A stretch of 64,000 nt of DNA from Sepiola atlantica (taxonomy: Eukaryota > Mollusca > Cephalopoda > Sepiida > Sepiolidae). The stretch's first letter is position 1, and each line of letters begins with the position of its first letter. Where the stretch lies: assembly GCA_963556195.1 (NCBI GenBank), contig OY744521.1, forward strand, positions 127,106,459-127,170,458, given 5' to 3'. Shown here one piece after another: positions 30,240 through 39,342 of the stretch. The translations under genes and the position numbers were made by a program. Below the pieces are notes generated by a model. The model had not been told where the DNA came from and did no database searches. It worked only from the letters and a program-made list of their open reading frames with translations.

Positions 30240-30345
30240 TTTGAAAGTTTACCAAAACATTTCGTTCACGAAATCATTCATCATCACAAAAGACTTTTTT
30301 CCTTTTAAAGTTTATTTATTTATTTATCAGATTTATCAAAATTAA
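30240..30345 (-). repeat. Terminus with atttcg-ttca-cgaaat hairpin
   Basis: A perfect 6-bp hairpin at 30259-30274 with UGAUGA-like and GAAA-like boxes on the minus strand. Not a clean hammerhead, as the first core base and stem II do not fit. Follows a TA/TG tract like the other termini. Confidence 0.35.
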
Positions 30346-30619
30346 AGAGTTTTTTTCTACACGTGTTTCTCTACGAAGCAGGTCCTTGCTTGGCAGATCA
30401 TCATGGGAATTATGTACCTGGAACAAGAATTTCAACAACTGACAATACCCAATGTGGTGTTGCCTTAATTGGGGCCATTTAAGAAGAAAACAAAAGAAAA
30501 AGGGAAAAGAGAAAAAACCTCTTTAAAAAGTGGCTCATAAGATTTTTGCATTATGGTAGCTACTATGCAAACATATATAAATATATAACAATATTTAAGT
30601 AAATATTAAATTATTTTTA

Positions 30620-30664
30620 CCTACATACGCGGGCGTTTCAAGCCTACGCTATCATCAGTGTAAG
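30620..30664 (-). ncRNA. Hammerhead ribozyme (type I) in tRNA-SINE
   Basis: Minus strand: CUGAUGA at 30658-30652. Stem II AGC/GCU with loop GUAG above a U-U mismatch. GAAA at 30639-30636. Stem III ACGC (30636-30633) pairs with GCGU (30630-30627) around CC. H17 is A (30626). Stem I CUUACA (30664-30659) pairs with UGUAGG (30625-30620), including one G-U. All core positions are present. The U-U at the base of stem II is shared with the Penelope and hairpin hammerheads. Confidence 0.75.
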
Positions 30665-30688
30665 AGATGATAATTTCAGACGGTCGCA

Positions 30689-30700
30689 AGATTCAAACCC
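30689..30700 (-). promoter_or_regulatory. Pol III box B of the SINE
   Basis: Minus strand gggtttgaatct, close to the GGTTCGANTCC consensus. Confidence 0.65.
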
Positions 30701-30735
30701 AGTTACAGAATCACCCTAGACTCCGCAAGCAAGTG

Positions 30736-30752
30736 CTCTAACCAAACGGCCA
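30736..30752 (-). promoter_or_regulatory. Pol III box A of the SINE
   Basis: Minus strand tggccgtttggttagag fits the tRNA box A pattern TRGCNNAGYNGG loosely, with the D-loop GGTTAGAGC intact. Confidence 0.65.
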
Positions 30753-30899
30753 CGAGAAATTACCAAGTAAAGAAAGTGAATTAAGTTCTATTTATGCTCA
30801 AACAGAGTGGACACAGACAGTAGACTATCGAGAGTGTTCAACGAACGTTGTCAGAACATGGCAAATAGCTACACGAGTCTATTTTTAACTATTAATTAT

Positions 30900-31099
30900 T
30901 TAATTATATATATAATTAAATAAACATTGGGGACAATGTACACTAATCAATTCGTGTTTCAACGCTTCAGCATCTTAACATGACTATAGAGAAACATTCC
31001 CACGGTCATGACTGTGTCTGAAAGTAAAAATCAGTTTTGAAATCTGTCCAGAAAACCGGTTTTGTGTTCATTATGTAAATATATTTGAACTTGAATAAT

Positions 31100-31100
<1 letters not shown>
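30900..31100. repeat. Terminus with degenerate hammerhead-like motif (minus)
   Basis: On the minus strand CUGAAGC (30970-30964), a very short stem II, GAAA, then ACAC/GUGU stem III around a 10-nt loop. The stem III resembles that of 6597-6645. One core base (A9) is wrong, so a relic at best. Confidence 0.3.

Positions 31101-31101
<1 letters not shown>

Positions 31102-31155
<54 letters not shown>
31102..31155. repeat. (TG)n microsatellite
   Basis: Uninterrupted TG run of more than 20 units. Confidence 0.95.
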
Positions 31156-31157
<2 letters not shown>

Positions 31158-31159
31158 CA

Positions 31160-31270
31160 CAAAACACCATACATTAGTTTAATCAGATATCGATAACTTC
31201 TGTTTATTGGAAACACTGGAAAATCAGCCCGTACGCCTAAAGATACCAAATATAAGTATTTTTTAGTTGA
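31160..31270. repeat. Copy of the 5911-6110 repeat family
   Basis: Shares acattagttt, atcgataacttc, ggaaacactgg and aatcagccc blocks with 5911-6110. Confidence 0.55.
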
Positions 31271-31439
31271 TGTTGTGATGATCTAATATTATTGTTTTAT
31301 TATTTCATTTTTTTTTAATTCAATGCACAAGAAAAAAAATATTTAAAAAATAACAGGATTTGTTTGTGTTCACAAGTAATACATTGAAATATGCACACAA
31401 GTTGCAGCTTCCTAATACGTGGAGATATGAAAAAAAGCA

Positions 31440-31665
31440 GGCTTACCGATGTGTAGAGGCACGGTGAACATAAATGATATGGACGGAGCAACAACAGACG
31501 GCCGCATGGTCTATCAAAGACATCACAACAGAACGAGTTTGTTTTACTAATGGTTCACCACTTATGAAGGCCAAAAGGCACTCAAGGATAAGGATTAATG
31601 AGATTTTCAGTTGGATGATGGAATCGAACTATGAAAGGATTGAGAACTATGATTAATTCACAGGA
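31440..31665 (+). repeat. Dispersed repeat shared with 63481-63580
   Basis: gaaggccaaaaggcactcaaggataaggattaatgagat-type sequence recurs near the right end of the window. The 60-codon frame here is not conserved with the other copy and is unlikely to be a gene. Confidence 0.5.
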
Positions 31666-31699
31666 TGACTCGACAGTCGAATATTTGTTAGACTTGAAA

Positions 31700-32215
31700 A
31701 CGACAATGTTGTAGTCTGAAGGGAAACATTCCCACGGTAATGTGTTCCACAGGTGGGAAGTTCTTGGAAAGGAATTCTGTTCTTGGAAGATCCATTTTAT
31801 TTTAGGTACACAGAGGAGTTATTGCCGAGAAGATTTTACAGTGGGGAACCAGAGCTTAAAGCTCAGTCGAGCACTTACCAGTAGGAAAAGGCTAGCAATG
31901 TCTCTCCTGTGAGAAAGGGGCTGTAGAGAAGAGAAGAAATTATCGCCCACTAGATTGTAAAGTTGATTTTGTACTCTGTCTGAGATGCCAGTAGCCCACC
32001 AAGAGTATGAGTAGCAGTTTGTAACATTGTGTTAAAACGCGCAAGTTGGGGCTCTCGCTTATATACATAAGGTGAACAGGTGCCCGGCTCCCACAGCAAA
32101 TTCTTTCTGATTGGTTGAATTCCGGTACAGGGAATCAATCGAGAATAAGTATTTTGCTCCAATCAGTATTAAGTATTTCAACCAAATAAAGATTGAATAT
32201 TTCAGAGGTCGTTTC
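31700..32215 (-). repeat. LTR-like promoter relic (family shared with 1875-2020)
   Basis: Minus strand: CCAATCAGA near 32120, GCACCTGTTCA, then TATATAA near 32065, the spacing of a core promoter. 32055-32205 is homologous to 1875-2020. LTR status is inferred; ends not determined. Confidence 0.4.
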
Positions 32216-32790
32216 TCCGGTGCTGTTGTTGCCGTTTTTATTACTGCTTGAACAGGGGTTCCACCAACTAATGGTTGATCGCCAGGTCGACACATGATCA
32301 GAGACTCTGCGCAATATAAAACAAGCAACACCAACACTGGTAAAAATACAAACTTGAAAGATAACGCTTCCAAACTTGTACACGATTTCATATCATTATC
32401 AAACTTTGTTTATTCGAAAGACAAGAGAATTGAGAAACGTCTCATGTAAGAATTATTTACATAAACGGTTTATAAGCAGAGATAAGTTTTGTTTAATAAA
32501 ATATTTATCATTGAATAATTGATATAATTTCAAGTGGTTTGAAATCCCATGAATAAATCATTTCGTTAAATTAATTCTCTGCAAACAATCAACAAAAAAA
32601 GGAATACATATTTATTATTTCAGGAGCATTTCTTCAATTAGCTCTGATTCAAAGATGGTTAGAGAATGCCCCCTCTCTTTTATTGACATGGGAATCCCCC
32701 CCCCCCTTCTGAGGCCCTCCCTCCCGGTTTAGAGGCACCCTTGTTCTGGTGGAAAACACTCAACCGCCTGAGAATGAGAATGGTGTGATC
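32216..32790. other. No recognisable gene
   Basis: AT-rich DNA with a C tract near 32697. Minus frames at 32059-32391 and 32135-32383 have no recognisable domain. Confidence 0.5.
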
Positions 32791-32800
32791 AAAAGTTTCT

Positions 32801-33300
32801 ATGAGCAGATGGTACTACAAAACTGACCCAACCATCTGTGAATGTGGAGAAGAGGACCATACGATGCAACACTGTGTTGTCTGCCTCCTACTACCATACC
32901 GGTTCAGCTTGAAAGGATTGCGTAAAAATGTGGGAAACTGTCGTATGACCACATGCTTCAAAGACACGCAAAGAAGAAGAATGGGCTCTGATGAACTTAC
33001 TACACTTGTACCATCCCCCTACACGAAAATACCCCTGACCCACCTGATTAGCAGCAAAATTCCACCCCTTTCACTGTAGAGGTCTATAGTTGACAGAAGA
33101 ATTTCTATTTTAATTTCTCGGACTTCTTGCCTTTGGAATTCATTCCCACCTTGCTCCCCAACTGTACCAACATGCAGAAATTTAAATGTAATATGAACAA
33201 ACATCTTGCTGGGCAAGTTCACACCCAGGTTGCCCCTATCACAGTAGCTAGTTACACTTCAGTGGCAACATGCCCTGTTTGGGGTGAACAAAGGTAAAAA
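32801..33300 (+). pseudogene. LINE 3' end fragments
   Basis: The first part contains CECGEEDHTMQHCVVCLLLP, the C-x-C-G...T-x-x-H...C zinc-knuckle-like motif at the end of many LINE RT proteins. From about 32990 the sequence matches the 3' end of LINE family A (compare 58120-58430), with the LINE-tail words FLPLEF and NCTNMQKFKCNMNKHL in a shifted frame. Two LINE tails, or one with a frameshift. Confidence 0.6.
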
Positions 33301-33515
33301 ATTAAAAGTTTAAAAATTGCTTCGTATTTTGTCCTTAGAATTCATGTTGGGCCGGAGTTGACATTTTCACATCACATTCATATCATTGCAATGATGTTTA
33401 TATTAGAAGTAACACACGTACTAAAATGTAACACATTTTTAAAATACATATCTGGTTCAATTGTAGAATAGGGACCATTGAATAGCCTCACCTATTTCAT
33501 TTGCTTTTTACGCCC
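33301..33515. other. No recognisable gene
   Basis: AT-rich sequence between LINE fragments. Confidence 0.5.
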
Positions 33516-33519
33516 ATTT

Positions 33520-34205
33520 TCTTTTACTAGGTATATTACCACTGAAGCATAATGAGCTACTGTAGTAAGAGCTAGATTTATAGGGGCTACCTGGGTGGGG
33601 ATTTGGAAAGCAAGATGGGTTTTTTTTTCAAATTACATTTAAATTTCTATATGTTGATACAGTCGAGGAAACAGGAAAAGAATTCCAAAGGCAAGTGGTT
33701 CGAGGAAAGAAGCTATCAAAGTAGAAAATCTTCCGGAACTGTCGGGATGTAAAGAAGGGGGACGTTGTTCCTCTCTTAGGTTTCAGACACGAGATGAATT
33801 AACACAGTGATGGGGTGAGATTTAGCAGCCAATCGGATGGGTCAAGAGTATTTTTGTTGAAGGGGTACAATTGCAGTAAGTTTATTCGAGTACATTCCAT
33901 GGAAGTACTTGTAAAACAAACACAAGGATGCAACACTGCAACAGGAGTTGGAGCTTGGCAGACAGTGCGGAACCTAGTAGGTTAGAAATTCTCTTTTGCA
34001 CCCTGTCCAAGAGGGAGAGATTAGTGGTTGGTGCACCAGCCCAGATGTAGCAACAATACTCCATGCATGGGAGAATGGTGGCTTTGTTGAGATATAGGAT
34101 ACTGGCAGATATGAGAAGTTTTCTAGCCCCGTAGAAGGAGCCCACCTTCTTTGTAGCAGACTTGGCAATATCTATGTACTTACTCTATTTCATGTTGACT
34201 GAGAA
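33520..34205 (-). pseudogene. LINE family A copy 3 (3' half)
   Basis: Minus strand frame 34145-33882 reads GARKLLISASILYLNKAT, then MEYCCYIWAGAP and SLLDRVQKR, the region after the RT domain in CR1/Jockey-type LINEs. The tail near 33740-33660 gives FFPRTT-LWNSF-like words. The Gypsy-type element starts about 7 bp to the right. Confidence 0.7.
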
Positions 34206-34206
34206 T

Positions 34207-34211
34207 GTTAG
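34207..34211. repeat. 5-bp target duplication (left) of Gypsy-type element
   Basis: gttag, repeated at 37211-37215. Confidence 0.75.
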
Positions 34212-34627
34212 TGAACGAGTTAATGCAACGGTTCGCCAAAATAATGTGGCACTTCCTTCTTCTGTTCGCTTCCTTGAACGAGTCAACACAACGTTTCACA
34301 AAAATAAATGCGGCACTTTCTTTTTCTTCTTCTTCTTCTTCTTCCGTTCGCGCTCACCTCCCAACGAATCTCTCAAAATCACATTTTGTCGTAGTCCTTA
34401 TAGCAGCGACATCTCACACATGCTAATGAGCCATGCTAAAGCCACCCGCTACCGTTTCCTCTTTTAAAAAAAAAAAATTGAATTAAACTTTTCGCGAGTG
34501 GGCGTCTCCGAGTTCGCACCTGCAGCTGTCCTCCGCACAAGCAGCAAACCAAACGTTTTCTCTTCGATCGCCGCGGACAAGTGTCTTGATCCACAGCAGT
34601 CGGCTGCCTCTCCTGCTCTCCGCTCCA
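34212..34627 (-). repeat. 3' LTR (416 bp)
   Basis: Contains only two copies of the 64-bp unit at its left end and a (CTT)n expansion at about 34320-34342. Otherwise matches 36939-37210. Confidence 0.85.
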
Positions 34628-34909
34628 CTCTCCCTTGATCTCATGATCACAAATGTGGCAACCCAGTGCAGGTTTTTTTTGCCTGGTGCTTCTCCGCAGT
34701 AATATGGCTGCGACTTCCTCCTCAAATACCATTGTCTGCGGAGCGAGCATCCAATGCATCTGTACCAGGCCTGGGACTGTCCACCTCTCTTCGCAGTGAT
34801 GCGACTACAGCTTCCTCTTCGGATGACTCATCTGCAGAAGAATCATCCAATACATTGGTGCTGGGCATGGGGTTGTTCGCTCCGCTCATCGTGAACTTTG
34901 AGTGGACGG

Positions 34910-35194
34910 CTAGCTGTCACTTCCACTTTCTGACGCAGTCAGGCCGATAATGGGACGTAGGTCCCTTACGTGCCGAGGCATCCCATCAATGAGGACATTC
35001 TGTGAGCTAATCATGCCCGTAACGCGTCCAACTGTGTAAGGGGATGTACACCGTCCATTCAGAATTCTTGTCCAAACACGATCTCCCACCTTGTAACTCA
35101 GGTGTTGCTGTTCAGGCTCATCAGTGGGCAGTACATCAATACCCTTCAGGATAGGGAAGTAGCCATTCATTATCCAGCCGCGTTTGTAGCTCAT
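34910..35194 (-). pseudogene. Integrase C-terminal remnant
   Basis: The frame includes YKVGDRVWTRILNGRCTSPY and then GRVTGMISSQNVLIDGMPRH, the strand-rich C-terminal domain of Gypsy integrases, ending a little further on. It overlaps the protease frame's end in a different register, so the large deletion of RT to integrase core joined the two out of frame. Confidence 0.7.
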
Positions 35195-35807
35195 GTCTAT
35201 AGTCTTGCCGGATTTGAGCGGGCACTAAGTATTCAGGCACCCTGTTGTTAAGTTTACCAGGCGGGTGATCACCTAACCACTTCCACGATGCCGTCCACAC
35301 CTTGAGCTGTTTGTCAAACACAGCCATAAAATCAGGTTCCTCTATCTTAATCGCAGTGCAAACATGAGGATCTGTTTTGTAGAAGATGGCTTCGCCAGAC
35401 TGGTCAATGCTGACTCCACCCAGCATTTTAATAACATCCATTCCAAGCAGCATGTCGAAACCTAATAGTTGACTGTCCACAACCAAGACATCGACCTTTA
35501 TAGGACTTATATTGGTTATTGCCAACAAAATGGTTCCAACGCCATGACTGTGGATAATTTCGCTGTAAGCAGTCATGACGTTAGATTTCTGACAACTCCG
35601 AGGACTACATATTGATCCAGTTATCAGAGACCGGGAACATTCAGAGTCCACCAGAGCTCTGCGTTTCTTCCCATCGATCCACACTTCAACAGTAGGGAGC
35701 ACCTCTCTTAAATTGACTGAGGAGAAACTGGCGCTGATATCTCGCCTCCTTTTTCGTTTCCCGGACACTCTGATACAATGTGGCCTATCTTCTGGCATCT
35801 GTAGCAC
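35136..35807 (-). CDS. Retroviral-type aspartic protease region with RT leader (truncated Pol)
   Basis: A 223-codon frame in -1 phase relative to Gag with about 100 nt overlap, the usual Gag-Pol arrangement. Shows VEVWIDGKKRRALVDSECS, where the active site D-S/T-G has become D-S-E, and the downstream FDMLLGMDVIKMLGGV block that normally carries the second conserved protease motif. It continues into PEYLVPAQIR...ELQTRLDNEWLLPYPEGY, which normally precedes the RT fingers, and then stops. The altered active-site glycine suggests the protease is inactive. Confidence 0.7.
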   Translation of the reverse strand: MLQMPEDRPHCIRVSGKRKRRRDISASFSSVNLREVLPTVEVWIDGKKRRALVDSECSRSLITGSICSPRSCQKSNVMTAYSEIIHSHGVGTILLAITNISPIKVDVLVVDSQLLGFDMLLGMDVIKMLGGVSIDQSGEAIFYKTDPHVCTAIKIEEPDFMAVFDKQLKVWTASWKWLGDHPPGKLNNRVPEYLVPAQIRQDYRHELQTRLDNEWLLPYPEGY

Positions 35808-36472
35808 TGCATCGTTCCTCGCGATTTGTATCTGGGGCCATTACGCCCTTCACCATGCTGATACTGGCAGTCTCTTGTGAAGTGGTTCGGACCAGAGCAT
35901 TTATAGCACACAGTGAGTAATGTCTGATTGGTATTAGACTGAACCGGTTGTATAGATGCCGCAACTAATTCTTTTTCGTCTGCCATGATAGCCCGTGCTC
36001 TAGTTAAAATCTGCCCTAGAGTCATGTCATCCATTCTCGACGACGCCCAAAGATGTTGCCTTACATGACTCGGCAGTCCTGCTACAAAAGCGCACACCAT
36101 CCATTTTTCTGGGAGTATCTCCCCAACAAGGAGGGCAAGTTTTCGAAGCTCAGCCAAAAACACATCTACAGTCTCACCGGGTTGTAGCCGTCGTGTCATG
36201 AAGCCCTCATATGCCACAAATGAATCAGTTGCAAACGCAGTTATCAGTGCCTGCTTGACATGATTTATATCTGCCCTCTGTTCCTTGCCTAGCTGTCTAT
36301 ACACAGCAAGAGCGCTCCCTCTAAACTGCAAGGGAAGGACTCGCGCCACTTCGTAAAATTCGCACAATTCACAAACAAGTTCCACCTGTTCGTTTTTTTC
36401 TACTATCGGGAGATCAGTGACAGTCCCACTAAACTCTGGAATCAATCGAATATCAAACTGCTTGCTTGTCAT
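35708..36472 (-). CDS. Gypsy-type Gag with two CCHC zinc knuckles
   Basis: Start chosen at 36472 (MTSKQFDIRLIPEFSG); a longer frame to 36505 would begin inside the LTR end. The protein begins with a Gag-like helical region (LPLQFRGSALAVYRQL, FVAYEGFMTRRLQPGETVDV, CAFVAGLPSHVR). It ends with two zinc knuckles, CYKCSGPNHFTRDC and CYRCQKIGHIVSEC, that would bind the element RNA. The frame is uninterrupted over about 255 residues. Conservation of an open Gag in a Pol-deleted element suggests youth or continuing usefulness in trans. Confidence 0.8.
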   Translation of the reverse strand: MTSKQFDIRLIPEFSGTVTDLPIVEKNEQVELVCELCEFYEVARVLPLQFRGSALAVYRQLGKEQRADINHVKQALITAFATDSFVAYEGFMTRRLQPGETVDVFLAELRKLALLVGEILPEKWMVCAFVAGLPSHVRQHLWASSRMDDMTLGQILTRARAIMADEKELVAASIQPVQSNTNQTLLTVCYKCSGPNHFTRDCQYQHGEGRNGPRYKSRGTMQCYRCQKIGHIVSECPGNEKGGEISAPVSPQSI

Positions 36473-36490
36473 ATTAACGCCGAAATAGCT

Positions 36491-37210
36491 TGAACGAGTC
36501 AACACAACGTTTCACAAAAATAAATGCGGCACTTTCTTCTTCTGTTCGCTTCTTTGAACGAGTCAACACAACGTTTCACAAAAATAAATGCGGCACTTTC
36601 TTTTTCTGTTCGCTTCCTTAAACGAGTCAACACAACGTTTCACAAAAATAAATGCGACACTTTGTTTTTCTGTTCGCTTCCTTGAACGAGTCAACACAAC
36701 GTTTCACAAAAATAAATGCGGCACTTTCTTCTTCTGTTCGCTTCCTTGAACGAGTCAACACAACGTTTCACAAAAATAAATGCGGCACTTTCTTCTTCTG
36801 TTCGCTTCCTTGAACGAGTCAACACAACGTTTCGCAAAAATAAATGTGGCACTTTCTTCTTCTGTTCGCTTCCTTAAATGAGTCAACACAACGTTTCACA
36901 AAAATAAATGCAGCACTTTCTTCTTCTTCCGTTCGCGCTCACCTCCCAACGAATCTCTCAAAATCACATTTTGTTGTGGTTCTTATAGCAGTGACATCTC
37001 ACACATGCTAATGAGCCATGCTAAAGCTGCCCGCTGCCGTTTCCTCTTTAAAAAAAAAAATTAAATTAAACTTTTCGCGAGTGGGCGTGTCCGGGTTTGC
37101 GCCCGCAGCTCTCCTCCGCACAAGCAGCAAATCAAACGTCTTCTATTCGATCGCCGTGGACAAGTATCTTGATCCACAGCAGTCAGCTGCCTCTCCTGCT
37201 CTCCACTACA
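36491..37210 (-). repeat. 5' LTR (720 bp) with seven 64-bp tandem units
   Basis: gaacgagtcaacacaacg recurs at 36492, 36556, 36620, 36684, 36748, 36812 and 36876, exactly 64 bp apart. The remainder matches the 3' LTR. The size difference from the 3' LTR is explained by five extra units minus the CTT tract. The LTR starts TG at 37210. Confidence 0.9.
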
Positions 37211-37215
37211 GTTAG
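37211..37215. repeat. 5-bp target duplication (right) of Gypsy-type element
   Basis: gttag, matching 34207-34211. Confidence 0.75.
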
Positions 37216-37485
37216 GCTGATAAGTGTTGACGAAATTCATTTTTATTGTTCTTAAATTCTATTTCTTAATCCCAAAATAAAACTGTATCATGCTTTTTAA
37301 AGTCTATGAATTTGAACTTTAATTCAAAGTCATTACTAAATTATTGACTAGTTATTTTTTTATCCCATCATTGATTTCAAATTGGTTAAATTTTGTAAAA
37401 CCTTATTTTTTTACAAAAATAATTGTAGCATGAATCCTGGTAGGAATGAGTCATTTATAATTTTTTTTTAGATTAATTCAGTCTA

Positions 37486-37700
37486 AACAAGGCATATTGC
37501 CACTGAGGCTTAAAGAATTACTATGATTGGAAGCCAGATTTATAGGGGCATCCTAAACGGGGAGTTGTGTAACAAGATGTTTGTTCACATTACATTTAAA
37601 TTTTTGCATGTTGGTACAGTTGGGGAAACAGGGAGCAGGAAAGGAATTCCAAAGGCAAGCAGTCCTAGGAAAGAAGCTATTAGAGTAGAAATTTTCCTGG
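37486..37700 (-). pseudogene. LINE 3' end (family A-like)
   Basis: Minus frame shows SNSFFPRTACLWNSFPAPCF and then TNMQKFKCNVNKHLVTQLPV, the characteristic C-terminus of CR1/Jockey-type ORF2. Only the tail is present, as in most 5'-truncated LINE insertions. Confidence 0.7.
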
Positions 37701-38150
37701 CATCTAGAGCAGTGCTCTTCAAACTTTTTTTGGAAATTTTTTTTTTTCGTGACCCACCAAAATTTTTTATAAGTAAAAAATAAGTTAATGGAGTGAAAAA
37801 ATTCCATAGTTAGAATTTTGGCGACCCCCTTTCTATGGTTACGCGACTCCCCTGGGGGTCGCGACCCCCACTTTGAAGACCTCTGATCTAGAGTATATCA
37901 ACGATGGCTTTTCATCTTAGGATGTACTATGACCCATGCTAACAAGTAATATTAAAAAATTGATGTTTTGTGAGAGGAGGAAACATTGAAACAGGTGAAA
38001 ACAGCATTAAAAATATAACAAGGTGTTTAGGATCAATTTAATATTTTCTTTATATTCGTTCATTTCAGAACCATTTGAAGTATTTAATAGCAGTAAAGTG
38101 CAATGGATAGCTGAGCTGTTTCTGTGTTCTATTTGGTGGGTTTGAGAGTT
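37701..38150. other. No recognisable gene
   Basis: Contains an internal word like gcgacccc...ggggtcgcgacccc (37822-37870), typical of old interspersed repeats, but I cannot assign it. Confidence 0.4.
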
Positions 38151-38154
38151 GGAG

Positions 38155-38900
38155 ACAATGGACGACTGGGAAGCATCAGAATATTGGAACAGAGTGAACT
38201 GCATCATCATGATTCATGACGGATTCAGAAATTCGGAAATCTTAGCTGCTAATCTTAGATGTAGAAACAGTGGCTAGCAAGAAGGATCATAGCAAGTGCT
38301 CTGTGTCCGTACAACGGAATTCGTTGAAAATAAAAATGTGACAACATCCAGGCAAGACAATATAGACCTTGGCAAGGGCGACTCTGATTAAAGCGCTGAA
38401 CAAGGATTTTTGTTACTCCTCATACAAAGAGTTACAAGGGCCACCACCATGGCCCAAGGGAACCACCTTACAAAAGCCACGAAACTCCTTAAGTCAAGCT
38501 GGAGGTACTCTGATTCTTTTCAGAAGAACGCGCACAACAACAGGTGACGAGCCTACAGTTCGCACGAAGTACCGTGCGTCATGAAGACCAAGTTTCCTCA
38601 AACTGTGATGGTCTTTGGATGTGTTCTCAGCGAAAGCCACATCATGCCGCCCCACATCTTCGAAAAGGGATACATTCAAGCGCTGTCAAGTGCTGGGTGG
38701 AGAAGGTGGCTGCAAGAAGTTCATAGATGTGGCAGCAAGACTCTGCTCCATGTCACACCTCCGGGAAAATTCAGAAGTGGCTGTATGAGAACTTCCACGA
38801 CTTCACCAGTTGCAGCATCTAATTCAGTAACTCACCTGATTGTAACCTCATGGAGTATTATGTGTGGATCGCAAGGGACGAATTACTAAGCATACCTAGG
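38155..38900 (+). pseudogene. Mariner-like transposase relic
   Basis: Reading across frames: HDGFRNSEI (38218-38245) at the N-terminal helix-turn-helix. Then KFPQTVMVFGCVLSESHIMP followed by PHIFEKGYIQA (38581-38690), the catalytic-domain block of mariner transposases around a V-M-V-F/W-G motif. Then EKVAA and ENFHDFTS words in shifted frames. Many frameshifts and stops; no catalytic DD(34)D triad can be read continuously. A dead cut-and-paste DNA transposon. Confidence 0.65.
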
Positions 38901-38972
38901 GAAGCTGCGATATGGACTTCATTTTCCATAAGTTTCGGTACAAGTGAAAAGAAAAAAGTACAGTAGAAATCT

Positions 38973-39342
38973 GTCCTTTTTTACTTTACCGTGGCAAAGT
39001 AAGGGAGATAAGAATTTTTTTTTTTTTAAATCAGACTTCGGACGTTTTCATAACACTAAGGAATATATTGTGGATCACATATTCACTCCAATCGAAATTT
39101 GGTTTGATGGGACTTCTTTTTTTTTTCACTTGTACCAAAGCTAATAGAAAATAAAATCCATATTGTAGCTTCCCTGAGTTTAATAGTTTTTTTTCTAGCA
39201 AATGTGGAACATATGAAATACCCAAGAGTATCATTATTTTATTTTTATTTTTTGTAAATAGAAATGAATTGTTGAAAAGAAAAATATAAGTTAAGATAAG
39301 TTATCTCCCTTACTTTGCCACCCTAAAGTAAAAAAGGGACTC
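38973..39342. mobile_element. MITE with ~37-bp terminal inverted repeats
   Basis: ccttttttactttaccgtgg at 38973 and onward to about 39012 is mirrored by ttatctcccttactttgcca onward to about 39340. An isolated third copy of the tip (ccaccctaaagtaaaaaag) lies at about 39693-39711. No coding sequence. Target duplication not established. Confidence 0.6.

Larger units (their letters stand above)
30606..30770 (-). mobile_element. tRNA-derived SINE joined to a hammerhead ribozyme
   Basis: Minus strand: a tRNA-like head with box A (tggccgtttggttagag, 30752-30736) and box B (gggtttgaatct, 30700-30689), correctly ordered and about 40 nt apart as in pol III promoters. About 30 nt downstream lies a complete hammerhead (30664-30620). 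The tail is AT-rich, and an A/T-rich tract with TATATA runs continues to about 30570. Target duplications were not identified. Layout resembles the schistosome SM-alpha type (pol III promoter plus hammerhead). Ends are approximate. Confidence 0.7.
34212..37210 (-). mobile_element. Non-autonomous Gypsy-type LTR retrotransposon (2999 bp)
   Basis: Minus orientation. The 5' LTR is at 37210-36491 and the 3' LTR at 34627-34212. Both begin TG and end CA and are flanked by the 5-bp duplication gttag. A polypurine tract (atcaagggagag, 34639-34628) precedes the 3' LTR. The internal region (34628-36490) encodes Gag with two CCHC knuckles, a protease-like frame, the very start of the RT leader and then the C-terminal end of integrase. 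RT palm, RNase H and the integrase catalytic core are absent, so mobilisation would need an autonomous partner. Confidence 0.85.

Noticed and set aside
33019..33222. 67-codon minus ORF
   Set aside because: Antisense shadow of the LINE 3' end on the plus strand.
34436..34759. 107-codon minus frame with cysteines as a zinc protein
   Set aside because: Straddles the LTR/polypurine boundary of the Gypsy-type element; best explained as LTR-derived.
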